From positions 62,001 through 126,000 of IMG/VR virus record IMGVR_UViG_3300044960_000113: 64,000 bases of DNA; one strand, 5' to 3'. The notes beneath the pieces were generated by a model. That model ran no database searches, was not told the DNA's origin, and worked only from the letters and a program-made list of their open reading frames with translations. Origin of the DNA: a virus. Each line of letters starts with the position of its first letter. Position 1 is the first letter of the stretch. Of the stretch, positions 9,043-17,560 are shown piece by piece. The position numbers and the translations under genes are program-made.

Positions 9043-9119
9043 AATTAATATCTATGTTATTGATAATATTATACTTTTAATTTTTCTAAATATAATCTAT
9101 ATCTCTATATAAAAACAAC

Positions 9120-9141
9120 AATAGGGTCAATTTGACCCTAT
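9120..9141 (-). terminator. Terminator hairpin after the winged-helix gene
   Basis: AATAGGGTCAA and TTGACCCTATT form an 11-bp perfect stem, followed by T-rich sequence on the minus strand. Confidence 0.7.
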
Positions 9142-9171
9142 TGCCTTTAAGTTACGAAATATGTTCACATA

Positions 9172-9741
9172 TTAAGCAACCTTTTCAGTCACCCGTTTAA
9201 CAATACGGTAACCCTGTTTGGTGCTCTCAATGTTGAGAGTTTTATCTTTACGAAGTTCAGAAATCATAACGCCAACTGAACCTGGTGTTGCACCGATTTT
9301 TTGTGCAATAACTTCTTTATTTACATAAGTATCAGAAGCTCCAGCATCATTAAGCATAGAAAGAAGCATTTCAAACTTCTCTGATTTTTTACTTTTACGT
9401 GGTTGTTGATTTACTTTAACAACTTTTGAAGTTGATTTGACTTTAGCTGAAGTGTTAATATCTGAAACATTGTTCATATTTATTTCTCCTTTTTCATAAA
9501 AAATTGGAACAGGTTTAAATTCTGGATCAATAGTAGGACGAATAGCATTCACAACAATTTGACGAAGTGCACGCTGTCCATCTTCTAATTTTGCAGCTGG
9601 CTCAAAGCCAAGTTCTTGAAGTTCTTTGTTGACATAATCGATATCGTTAAATTTTTTATTCCCACTAAAATGATACATAGCACGTATGTAAGAGTTAGTA
9701 GGAACATTCTTTTCAGCAAGTTTCTTAAGAACTTCAGTCAT
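9172..9741 (-). CDS. Winged-helix protein, putative regulator
   Basis: 189 aa. An N-terminal helical domain, a basic Lys-rich linker (~105-125), then a C-terminal segment (EVIAQKIGATPGSVGVMISELRKD) with helix-turn-helix spacing and a wing ending QGYRIVK. That layout suggests DNA binding and a transcription role. It has its own promoter and terminator and lies in the repeat-rich part of the window, so it is a candidate reader of the TTATTGATTT motif, but nothing proves this. Confidence 0.6.
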   Translation of the reverse strand: MTEVLKKLAEKNVPTNSYIRAMYHFSGNKKFNDIDYVNKELQELGFEPAAKLEDGQRALRQIVVNAIRPTIDPEFKPVPIFYEKGEINMNNVSDINTSAKVKSTSKVVKVNQQPRKSKKSEKFEMLLSMLNDAGASDTYVNKEVIAQKIGATPGSVGVMISELRKDKTLNIESTKQGYRIVKRVTEKVA

Positions 9742-9776
9742 CTCTTTACTCCTTTGTGATCATCACCATAAAAAAT

Positions 9777-9805
9777 ATTATATCTAGTTTCTAGTTAAAA
9801 GTAAA
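9777..9805 (-). promoter_or_regulatory. Early-type promoter for the winged-helix gene
   Basis: Minus strand: -35 TTTACT, 17-base spacer, -10 TATAAT. Confidence 0.7.
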
Positions 9806-9859
9806 TAGAAATCTAAAAATATTTTTTATTAAAAATCAATAAGATAGGAAATAATTGTT

Positions 9860-10369
9860 TTATTTGACAATTTCTTTTACATTACCAGTGAAAGTTAGTG
9901 TCTTGCAAGTTTTGCAAAACCATTGTTTGGTGTTATTTGAAATTTGATTATGTTTTCGTTGACTGAGGAAAAATTTTTTCCCATGACATTTGCAACTATA
10001 TTCATAACGTCTGCAGGTGTATTTTTGTTTAACTAAAGAAACATCATACGAATGAGTACGTTTACCATCGCCACCGAGTTTGATGAAAACAGATTTGAAA
10101 TGATTACCATGACCCTTTCCAATATTACCATACAATTTGTAAGAGACCAGGTGAGCAATTTCATGTTTGATGGTATTATGAAACTTGTCAGAATTCATTT
10201 CTGCAAGAACAGCATTGAATTCGACGGAATTTTTATAGTAATATGCCCTACCACCACGAGTTCCACGATAGATAAAATTGACTTCGGGTGTAGTCATCTG
10301 AATACCAAACAGTTGATTGGCATGTTCAACCGTTTTTTTGACTTCTGAAATAATTTCACTAGGAGACAT
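9860..10369 (-). CDS. SprT-like zinc metallopeptidase
   Basis: 169 aa. The catalytic zinc motif HExxH is His69-Glu70 ... His73 in KHEIAHLV, and a C-terminal zinc ribbon has C(K)C and CKTC pairs, as in SprT/Spartan proteins. These proteases act on DNA-bound proteins or DNA-protein crosslinks in their cellular relatives. It has its own early promoter (10409). Length is typical of the bacterial SprT family. Confidence 0.82.
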   Translation of the reverse strand: MSPSEIISEVKKTVEHANQLFGIQMTTPEVNFIYRGTRGGRAYYYKNSVEFNAVLAEMNSDKFHNTIKHEIAHLVSYKLYGNIGKGHGNHFKSVFIKLGGDGKRTHSYDVSLVKQKYTCRRYEYSCKCHGKKFFLSQRKHNQISNNTKQWFCKTCKTLTFTGNVKEIVK

Positions 10370-10408
10370 ATTCTAGTTGTTCCTTCTTAATTAACTGAAT
10401 ATGGTAAT

Positions 10409-10437
10409 ATTATACACTAATACCTAGGAAAAGTAAA
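10409..10437 (-). promoter_or_regulatory. Early-type promoter for the SprT-like gene
   Basis: Minus strand: -35 TTTACT, 17-base spacer, -10 TATAAT. Confidence 0.7.
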
Positions 10438-10491
10438 CAGTTTAAAATAACTATATAAATCAATAACTTATATACTATATATTCTAAGTTA

Positions 10492-10701
10492 TTAATCCAT
10501 AATGATAATTTTATGAGCCCTATAGAAATGATATTCGGCAACTTTTTTGGCACCTTCTTTGGTTTCAGCTAAAACTCGCCATTCTTCCCAGCGTGGTTCG
10601 CGATGAATAACATTGTCCACTGCAGCTCGTTTTACTTTACATTTAAACATTCTAATAGGACGTTCAATTTGGGGGTTCTGAATTGTACCTGAAATTGACA
10701 T
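10492..10701 (-). CDS. Small unknown protein
   Basis: 69 aa, not recognised. Basic, with paired Trp (WEEWRVLAETKEGA). Translationally coupled to the gene at 10708 with a 6-base gap and in an operon running down from the deaminase. Confidence 0.55.
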   Translation of the reverse strand: MSISGTIQNPQIERPIRMFKCKVKRAAVDNVIHREPRWEEWRVLAETKEGAKKVAEYHFYRAHKIIIMD

Positions 10702-10707
10702 ATTTAA

Positions 10708-10941
10708 TTAACCTTCTACTTTTAGCCATTTACCATCAGGCTGTTTTTTGTATCGTTGACCATATCCTGTGCCTAGACGTCCAACACCATATTTTTTCCA
10801 AGATGCTGGTGTCATTTTAGCCCAAGACCAAGGGTTCATTTTCGTTTTCCCATCAATCATTTCATCTGTAAACATATCACCAAAATCATCGTATTCATCG
10901 AGATATCCAACCCAATATACTACTGCTTTTTCATCTGACAT
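10708..10941 (-). CDS. Small unknown protein
   Basis: 77 aa, not recognised. AAGGAA lies upstream of the ATG. The first half is acidic (DEYDDFGDMF) and the second half basic and Gly-rich. Member of the deaminase operon. Confidence 0.55.
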   Translation of the reverse strand: MSDEKAVVYWVGYLDEYDDFGDMFTDEMIDGKTKMNPWSWAKMTPASWKKYGVGRLGTGYGQRYKKQPDGKWLKVEG

Positions 10942-10952
10942 AATATTATTCC

Positions 10953-11147
10953 TTATTCAAAAATCCAACCTTTTTTAGAATCATAAAACCAAGCTCCCAT
11001 GCAAATACCACTATTTTTTGTTTGTGCAACTAATCCACTAGAAACTGGAAGAACTAGTAAATCTTTTTCTTTTGCGATTTTTCCCCATTCATCCAAAGAA
11101 GTAACTTGTTTACTTCCATCCGGTCCAAAATTAATTGAGTTTTTCAT
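10953..11147 (-). CDS. Small unknown protein overlapping the deaminase gene
   Basis: 64 aa from the ATG at 11147. GGAGG 9 bases upstream decides this start over a longer in-frame one. It overlaps the 3' end of the deaminase gene by 17 bases. Not recognised. Confidence 0.55.
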   Translation of the reverse strand: MKNSINFGPDGSKQVTSLDEWGKIAKEKDLLVLPVSSGLVAQTKNSGICMGAWFYDSKKGWIFE

Positions 11148-11544
11148 ACGCAAGACCTCCATCAGTTGAATAAAAAATTTCTTTGATACCAAAATCTTTT
11201 ACTGCTTGCATACACCCCTTACACGGTCGAGCATTTCCAATCTTGCCAGTTTTTTGAAGCCGATACACAAACAATTTCGCATTGGTAAAATCTTCAATTT
11301 GGTTCTTTGCGCGTACTATAGCATCGATTTCAGCATGAATAGAATGTTTGCAAGTATCATCATTAAACCGAAATGCATTATACTTCTTTTGCAGCGGATG
11401 AGATTTGTTCTCATCATTTACACCAACAGCAACTACACTTTTGTTAACAATTATAGCTGCACCAATCTTAAACTTTGAATGGTTAGACGTTTTCGATACA
11501 GCTTTTGCAACATCAAAATATCGCAAATCTCTATCAGAGAACAT
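11131..11544 (-). CDS. Cytidine/deoxycytidylate-deaminase-family protein
   Basis: 137 aa from ATG 11544, which has AGGA 5 bases upstream; ATG 11550 and a TTG at 11559 are in frame but sit too near that site. Zinc-dependent deaminase motifs are H70-A-E72 and PCKGC (107-111). In phages this family usually converts dCMP to dUMP, or deaminates related nucleotides. In this genome it could keep plain dCMP out of DNA or feed dTMP synthesis. An early promoter lies 34 bases upstream. Confidence 0.8.
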   Translation of the reverse strand: MFSDRDLRYFDVAKAVSKTSNHSKFKIGAAIIVNKSVVAVGVNDENKSHPLQKKYNAFRFNDDTCKHSIHAEIDAIVRAKNQIEDFTNAKLFVYRLQKTGKIGNARPCKGCMQAVKDFGIKEIFYSTDGGLAYEKLN

Positions 11545-11578
11545 AGTCATCCTATTCAATCATCGATTTGATAGGATA

Positions 11579-11607
11579 ATTATAACATAGTTTTTAGAAT
11601 ATGTAAA
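11579..11607 (-). promoter_or_regulatory. Early-type promoter for the deaminase operon
   Basis: Minus strand: -35 TTTACA, 17-base spacer ending TATGT, -10 TATAAT. Confidence 0.7.
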
Positions 11608-11621
11608 CTATTTGATTTTAT

Positions 11622-11666
11622 TTAATGAAATCAATAACTTGTAACCCACTGAGATTTAACTCTATT
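11622..11666. repeat. 45-base direct repeat, copy 1
   Basis: Identical to 16391-16435. On the minus strand it encodes the residues NRVKSQWVTSY followed by TGA, the same C-terminal end as the decayed HAD gene. Confidence 0.9.
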
Positions 11667-11702
11667 TTTATCACATATTTCAAGAGTATCAGTTTTGGTC
11701 AT
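11631..11702 (-). pseudogene. 23-codon frame carrying the copied tail of the HAD gene
   Basis: ATG at 11702, stop TGA at 11631. The last eleven residues are identical to the end of the pseudogene at 16400-16981 through the 45-base repeat. The first twelve are unrelated. It sits between the deaminase and methyltransferase genes. Probably a recombination scar rather than a real gene. Confidence 0.4.
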
Positions 11703-11710
11703 TTTCTAAA

Positions 11711-12742
11711 TTATATTTCTTTTAAAATTTCGTTAAGTGGTTTCATTTGAGATAGCAATTTAGGATTTGGTTTACCACCAATATATCCACCAGTATTTAT
11801 CCATGTATTAGTTTTGATAGGACCAGATTCTAAATAGTCTTTTTGTTTGATTGTTAGTAAATCGTTTCCATATTGTACGACTAATAATGCATTATCTCCC
11901 CATTTTTTGTTTGCACTTAATCGTTCACCACACCACACTAATAATTTTCCATTTACCTCTATAAATTTTTTACCTTTTATAATTGGATTAAATGGTTTAA
12001 TTATGTTAATTAAATCATCATTTGTAAAAGAGATAGTTTTTTCAACCTTAACTTTTTCAACCTTAACTTTTTCAACCTTAAGTTTTGGAAGTTTGGGCGG
12101 TTTTTCAAGAACTTCTGTAATTTCTACAGTATCTGTTATTTTTCTATTAAAGGTTTTTTCAACTACAGATTTATCACCTATTTCAGGAGTATCAGTCTTA
12201 GGCCATTCTCCAAGTTCTTTAACTGGTAATAATGGAAGATTTGATGTTGGTTGTTCAGCTCTACTAAAACTCATATCATACTCTAATGCTGAATAACAAA
12301 CATGGTTAATATGATGCAGTACTTGGTTTTTTTCTAGTCCTAGTTTATCGGCATATGGATTATAGTTGTTTAATGCTAAACCTTGTGGATGTGCTTCTGA
12401 AATTTTAAACCATTTCTCTATTTCTTCTTCACCACTCCAAAATTTTGGATTAGGCAGTCCATCTACTAGATAACCAAGTCGATGCTGAAGTACCCAATGA
12501 TTATCATCAATCAGTTCAATAGAGAATAACATATTATCAAGGATATGTTTCTCATCATGACCGGCTTGGAGTAATCTAGCTTTGATCTCAACAAGGAAAT
12601 TGCCATCACCTGCGGCAGGTTCTAGCCATGTTAGATTAGGATTGAACCAGATTTCAGGTGGAAGCTTGTCCAGCATCTCATGAATTAAAGATGCTGGAGT
12701 GAAGACTTCACCAGATTGTTTAATGCGAGATCTAGATTTCAA
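11711..12742 (-). CDS. Adenine-specific DNA methyltransferase-like protein
   Basis: 343 aa. The N-terminus carries the GEVFTP motif and SAM-binding motif LEPAAGDGNFL (~40-50) of gamma-type N6-adenine methyltransferases. I do not see the catalytic NPPY; the nearest is NNYNPYAD (~130), which may be a degraded form. A tandem KVEKVKVEKVKVEK linker (~225-240) leads to a separate C-terminal domain. It starts with TTG at 12742, overlapping the upstream stop TGA, so translation is coupled to the helicase-methyltransferase. The two products may work as one complex. Confidence 0.68.
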   Translation of the reverse strand: MKSRSRIKQSGEVFTPASLIHEMLDKLPPEIWFNPNLTWLEPAAGDGNFLVEIKARLLQAGHDEKHILDNMLFSIELIDDNHWVLQHRLGYLVDGLPNPKFWSGEEEIEKWFKISEAHPQGLALNNYNPYADKLGLEKNQVLHHINHVCYSALEYDMSFSRAEQPTSNLPLLPVKELGEWPKTDTPEIGDKSVVEKTFNRKITDTVEITEVLEKPPKLPKLKVEKVKVEKVKVEKTISFTNDDLINIIKPFNPIIKGKKFIEVNGKLLVWCGERLSANKKWGDNALLVVQYGNDLLTIKQKDYLESGPIKTNTWINTGGYIGGKPNPKLLSQMKPLNEILKEI

Positions 12743-15700
12743 TCTTTTATAGTACTTTCTATTAAATCAATTTCTTCTTGTGTTAAATTAAAATATTCAT
12801 ATAATTCTTGATCTGTCCATGATTTAGAAATATCAACATATGGAATATGATAACAGAAAAAATCTGTAGCAAAACCCCCTGATCTATTATTAACATTTAA
12901 AAATTTAATTAATTTAGAATTTAAATAATTTATTAAATTATTTCCCTCTTTTTCATTTTTAACTTCTATAGCATGAGAATGCCAACATGTTCCGCGTGTT
13001 CCTTCATCATAAATGGGATTAAATTCACCACAATTTGAAAATAATACTTTAGTTAAAGTTAAATCTTTAGGTTCTTTTTCAGCCCATGATAATTGTTGGG
13101 CATTAGTGTTAAATATTGGATATTTAAATTTGTCATTTTTTATTTTTGATGCATAATAAATTTTACTTTGAGAAATTTTAAAATATTTTTTATTTTCTAA
13201 TGTTTTATTTTGAATACTAAAATATTCATCTTTAATAATATTATTGTATATAGATGGAATATTTTTATTAATGTTAACATGTCTTTTAGTATTATTAATA
13301 ATAAATTCAGTATTTTTATAATTATTATTATTTTCTAACAACCACCAACATATATCAACGCCAACATTAAAAATATCTTTAGATAAAATATTAACTGATT
13401 TAAGATTTTTTGTTAAAAATAATTTTTTTGTTTTTTCACATTTTATCCATGTTGTTGGTGTTACTAAACATAAAGTTCCATCTTGTTTAAGATATGGAAG
13501 AAGTTTGTGAATAAATTTTTTCCATAAAGAATGTGTTTTATTTCCACCACTTTGATTGCCTTGATATGGAGGATTCCCAATAATAATATCAAATTTCATA
13601 TCTTTCAAATTGTCCCATTTAATAACATTAAACCCAAGTCTTTCGAGGTGGTCAATAAAAAAATTAAAATATTCTAAACATACAATTTCCGCATTAGGAA
13701 ATTCCCGTTTTAACACTATTGGTAATGCACCATTTAATGCATTTACTACACCAATGTTAATTTTACCTTTTGTATATTTATTCTTCGGAATTGCTTTAAC
13801 AATGTCTTCAGCTAAATCAAAACTCATATATACTAAACCTAATTTTTGTTTGTTTGTCGTGTTTTCAAAAATTTCTTCATATAAAATTTTTAATGATGAT
13901 AAACTTGGTTCTAATTTACCATCTTCAGGTTGTAATAGATAAGAATACGCTTCTTTTCGAACGTTTAAATATTCTGTCAGTATCGATTCAAATTTTTTAT
14001 TTTTCTTAATTTCTGTTATAACAACGTCCATAACCTCTTCTGAAAACATTTCTTTAATAGCGTTATTACTTAAAACTTTAATGACATCAAAATTATTAGT
14101 AGTAAATGATACCCATTGAGCTTCTTTCATAATCGCTTGAATAAGCTCTTCAATTTGTTCAATTCTATTAGTTTCTTGTTTATTATTTTTATTTTTTAAT
14201 AAATTGGCTAGATATATGTTTTTTACTTTCGATCCGTTTTTATTAGTTAAAGATATATTTTTAAACTTAGTTTTAAATTTAAAATTATTAATATCAATAT
14301 TTTTCCATGTATTTTTTAAATCGAATTTTGAAATGCATTCATATAGGTTATTAGATGATAATTTATTTTTTATTGAAGATTTATAATAATCTTGAACTGA
14401 AGATAATATTTCTTCAGTTGTATATGTTTTATTATTGCCATTAATATCATATTCCGTAAGTGGAATACAATCTAACATTCCGACTGTAGAACAAGATTTA
14501 TCTAATTCTGATGTTTTTTTGGACATCAGTCCCATAACAATCATAAGATCGTTGCCAGGCACCAATGAATAAAGTTTTACTTCATCTTTTCCTGGATATA
14601 GACGAATCAGTCTACCCAAAAGTTGTTCAAATCCACTAATGTCGGAAATTTTATCCATTAGCACGATATGTCCTAATGGAGGAATATCAGTTCCTACTAT
14701 AAATTTCCCGCATGTCAAGATAATAACTTGTTTATACTCTTTTAAAAGAGTTTCAACATATTCATTGATTGTTATGTTTCGTTTTTTAGCATTTTTTTCT
14801 ATTGCGTAACTATCAATAAAATGTACGCCTTTTACGTTTTCATTTAATAATTTAGCTAAAGCTGGTATATATTCACCAGCACTATCACCATTTTGACCTT
14901 GTGGTAAAACCCACATGCCACACTTTTTAGAAACTGTACTTAGTTGTGGATCATTGATAATGCTTAATGGGTTTTTCTTTTTACTCAAAGAACTTGTATA
15001 AAGTCTATTTGGAAGTTCTATTATTTCATATTGTAAAACAAAATTTAAGTTTTCTCTCGCAAATAATTTTCTAGGATCAAATCCTTCTTCTGAAGAATAA
15101 ATACTGGCGATTCTATCACTTATTGAACTAAATGGTGTATTAAATACTTCTATCCTAATTTTTGGGAGTTTAGTGTGTTCGCGATATTTTAAACCCCAAA
15201 GAAGAGATCTTGACACAATTTCATCATTATTATAATAATGATAAACTTTATATGGTGTGGCCGTTAAATCGAGTATTTTTTTTGGTTTTATTTCACTAAG
15301 TACCTTTTTAGTAAAAGGCGCTTCATATTGAGAATGCCTTTCATCTATAATCCATAGATCAATATTATTAACGAGAAATTTATATTTGCTTCGTAGTGTA
15401 ATTATTTCATTTTGAATTTCAGAATTTTCTGAATATCTAACATCTTGAACAGTTAAGACAATAAAAATTAATTCTCCTGCTAGTTTTCTTTTAATAAGCT
15501 CTTTTACATTATATTTTTTAAATTCTTTTGAGTCAATATATGTTATTTTGCGGTTTCGATTATAACCAAAGTGGTAATTTTCGATATTTTCTTCAAAACT
15601 TTTTTTAGTATCAGAAATAGGAGTAGTAACTAATACAAAACCACCTTCTTTGATGTGACGTGCTGCCACTTCTATAGCAATCATTGTTTTTCCTCTGCCA

Positions 15701-16260
15701 GTATACGCAGAAAATAAACAGCGATGTTTATTATTTAGGTACACATTAAGAATATCTGATATATCTTTTTCCTGCATCCATCGCCACTGTGGATTAATTT
15801 TAGTACAATAGTCTTTAGTTAAACCTAACATATGTTTAAAAATATTAATGAGATCGGGTAAATCTCTATCCTTATTAAATTTTAAAAGTGCTTCACCGTT
15901 AGTATTTTCTTCCTGATATTTCGTATAGTTTGCACTAAAAGAAATTAAACCTTTTTTATGTCTTTTATTAATTTCTTTTCGAAGATCATTATCATAATTT
16001 TTCTTTTTATCAGAAACATCAAAAACAATTATAGCATTAGCTACTAAATCTTCACTTAATGAAGATTTACTACCTTTATATCTCAACTCAAATGCTTTAC
16101 TGGGAGTAACTCCAGAATAAGATTCGGCAGTAAATTCGCCAAGTTTATTATTACTAGTAATATATATACAACCTTGCCCAGGAACAAGGCAACCATTATT
16201 TAATGGGGTTTTTGATAAATGAAATATTTCAGCTTTAGAACCATCAATTTTTACACTCAT
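12739..16260 (-). CDS. Large helicase-methyltransferase fusion protein
   Basis: 1173 aa. The first half is a superfamily 2 helicase: Walker A TGRGKT near residue 190, DERH box near 305, LTATP motif III, and a GRLIRLYPG motif VI. The second half has a methyltransferase-like domain with NPPYQG (near 900) but a weak SAM motif I (IGVVNALNGALP). The architecture recalls restriction-modification and phage anti-restriction proteins (type ISP, DarB-like), though much smaller than P1 DarB. No PD-(D/E)xK nuclease motif was found. GGAG precedes the ATG and an early promoter lies 34 bases upstream. Confidence 0.78.
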   Translation of the reverse strand: MSVKIDGSKAEIFHLSKTPLNNGCLVPGQGCIYITSNNKLGEFTAESYSGVTPSKAFELRYKGSKSSLSEDLVANAIIVFDVSDKKKNYDNDLRKEINKRHKKGLISFSANYTKYQEENTNGEALLKFNKDRDLPDLINIFKHMLGLTKDYCTKINPQWRWMQEKDISDILNVYLNNKHRCLFSAYTGRGKTMIAIEVAARHIKEGGFVLVTTPISDTKKSFEENIENYHFGYNRNRKITYIDSKEFKKYNVKELIKRKLAGELIFIVLTVQDVRYSENSEIQNEIITLRSKYKFLVNNIDLWIIDERHSQYEAPFTKKVLSEIKPKKILDLTATPYKVYHYYNNDEIVSRSLLWGLKYREHTKLPKIRIEVFNTPFSSISDRIASIYSSEEGFDPRKLFARENLNFVLQYEIIELPNRLYTSSLSKKKNPLSIINDPQLSTVSKKCGMWVLPQGQNGDSAGEYIPALAKLLNENVKGVHFIDSYAIEKNAKKRNITINEYVETLLKEYKQVIILTCGKFIVGTDIPPLGHIVLMDKISDISGFEQLLGRLIRLYPGKDEVKLYSLVPGNDLMIVMGLMSKKTSELDKSCSTVGMLDCIPLTEYDINGNNKTYTTEEILSSVQDYYKSSIKNKLSSNNLYECISKFDLKNTWKNIDINNFKFKTKFKNISLTNKNGSKVKNIYLANLLKNKNNKQETNRIEQIEELIQAIMKEAQWVSFTTNNFDVIKVLSNNAIKEMFSEEVMDVVITEIKKNKKFESILTEYLNVRKEAYSYLLQPEDGKLEPSLSSLKILYEEIFENTTNKQKLGLVYMSFDLAEDIVKAIPKNKYTKGKINIGVVNALNGALPIVLKREFPNAEIVCLEYFNFFIDHLERLGFNVIKWDNLKDMKFDIIIGNPPYQGNQSGGNKTHSLWKKFIHKLLPYLKQDGTLCLVTPTTWIKCEKTKKLFLTKNLKSVNILSKDIFNVGVDICWWLLENNNNYKNTEFIINNTKRHVNINKNIPSIYNNIIKDEYFSIQNKTLENKKYFKISQSKIYYASKIKNDKFKYPIFNTNAQQLSWAEKEPKDLTLTKVLFSNCGEFNPIYDEGTRGTCWHSHAIEVKNEKEGNNLINYLNSKLIKFLNVNNRSGGFATDFFCYHIPYVDISKSWTDQELYEYFNLTQEEIDLIESTIKD

Positions 16261-16293
16261 TTTCTACTTCTCCATAATTAATTATTAAATGAT

Positions 16294-16322
16294 ATTATAC
16301 TATACTTTTATTAAAATGTATA
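16294..16322 (-). promoter_or_regulatory. Early-type promoter for the helicase-methyltransferase operon
   Basis: Minus strand: -35 TATACA, 17-base spacer, -10 TATAAT. Confidence 0.65.
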
Positions 16323-16390
16323 TATTTTTCTAATAGATGATTAAATTATTGATTTATATAGATATTATCTAAGTTATTGATTTATATAGA

Positions 16391-16435
16391 TTAATGAAAT
16401 CAATAACTTGTAACCCACTGAGATTTAACTCTATT
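16391..16435. repeat. 45-base direct repeat, copy 2
   Basis: Identical to 11622-11666. Here it covers the 3' end of the decayed HAD gene and its stop codon. TTATTGATTTATATA motifs lie just outside it at 16345-16390. Confidence 0.9.
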
Positions 16436-16981
16436 ATTTAATAGGTTCTCAAATGTTTTGTCGTTAATCTCATAATTAAACACTTTAAGAACTTGTAAAA
16501 AATTTCTATAATTAAATCCATCATAAGAGTCGACCTGTACAATTCTATCAATGTCTGCCTAGCTGAAGAAATTAGTGTTATTTAAACTATCATCAATTGC
16601 GACCCATTCAGTCATTTCTAGATGGTCATCTAACCACAATTTAATTTCATGATATCGTTGTGATGAAAAATTTACAGGTGTTGTTCAATCTTCATGGATG
16701 TTATATTTTCCGATATTTAATCCATTTAACTTAAAAAAATTAATCATCTCATCTATATTATAATGTTTCGCCTATGATGTCGACAATACGAATTTAGGTT
16801 TAATTTTTTCTATAATATAATTAAACATAGCCACAGCACAAGGGTCAAAAAATTTATAATGACCTTGATGCATTGGATCAGATTTACATCTTAAAGCTGA
16901 TCTATTCCCAGGTAAAAATTTAGCCCTACCTGAAATAAGTGGACCATCAATATCTAAAAAGATTATTTTAGTACTTTCCAT
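16400..16981 (-). pseudogene. Decayed HAD-domain gene with three in-frame stops at Trp positions
   Basis: Reading one frame from ATG 16981 to TGA 16400 gives 193 codons. It begins FLDIDGPL, a HAD phosphatase signature, and continues through VLSTS, TPVNF..R, and a WVAIDDS motif, fitting the HAD domain found with RNA-repair proteins. TAG at 16772-16774, TGA at 16685-16687 and TAG at 16559-16561 interrupt it. Each is one G-to-A change from TGG, and STSW is the expected family residue at the first. There are no frameshifts. The N-terminal 69-residue piece could still be made. Confidence 0.75.
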
Positions 16982-17303
16982 TTTTTAATATTTCTAATGC
17001 TTTAGAACATATTAAGTCATGTCCATATTTTTTATTATGAAAATAAGATAATGGTATTATTATGGATCTTTCAAATGATATAAATTTTCTAACAGATAGG
17101 TATAAAATTAATTTATTAAATTTTTTATCATATTTTTTACTTAAAGTGTAAATTTTACCATGATAATTTTTATTATCATCATATTTAATTTCATCAATAA
17201 CACCATATTTCATTCCAATCCATGAGCGTCTTCTAACAGGATATAATAAAATATGTCCTGGATGAATAAAATTTCCAAACATATCACGTGGCGTATTTGT
17301 CAT
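16968..17303 (-). CDS. Small unknown protein
   Basis: 111 aa, not recognised. Begins with HPGHILLYPVRRRSWIG, a beta-rich start suggestive of an SH3-like barrel. The last 14 bases overlap the start of the HAD pseudogene. Last intact gene of the long modification operon that runs down from 25.2 kb. Confidence 0.6.
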   Translation of the reverse strand: MTNTPRDMFGNFIHPGHILLYPVRRRSWIGMKYGVIDEIKYDDNKNYHGKIYTLSKKYDKKFNKLILYLSVRKFISFERSIIIPLSYFHNKKYGHDLICSKALEILKNGKY

Positions 17304-17304
17304 T

Positions 17305-17556
17305 TTATAATTCCTTCAATGAAATTATATTTGATATTTTAAATGAACGCCATTCTTTTTTGTCTAAATCGTATACTGATAAAATCTCTAAATTTTCTTT
17401 CTTTTTTCTTTTATTTTCTTCATTAGAGTTATTTTTTGGTAATAAATCTGGTTTAAGAGTACAACGCATTTTTCGAATATCACCATTAATTTTTTTAAAT
17501 TCTATTTCACATTCTTTTTCTAACAATGTTTGTTTGACTATACATCTAGTGTACAT
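17305..17556 (-). CDS. Small unknown basic protein
   Basis: 83 aa, not recognised. AAGGA lies 7 bases before the ATG and one base separates it from the next gene. Lys-rich centre (NEENKRKKKENLE). Confidence 0.55.
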   Translation of the reverse strand: MYTRCIVKQTLLEKECEIEFKKINGDIRKMRCTLKPDLLPKNNSNEENKRKKKENLEILSVYDLDKKEWRSFKISNIISLKEL

Positions 17557-17560
17557 AATT

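Noticed and set aside
16400-16981. Stop-codon reassignment (TAG and TGA as Trp) in this phage
   Set aside because: TGA and TAG end other genes here (for example ATGA overlaps at 12739 and 53037, TAG at 46951), so the code looks standard.
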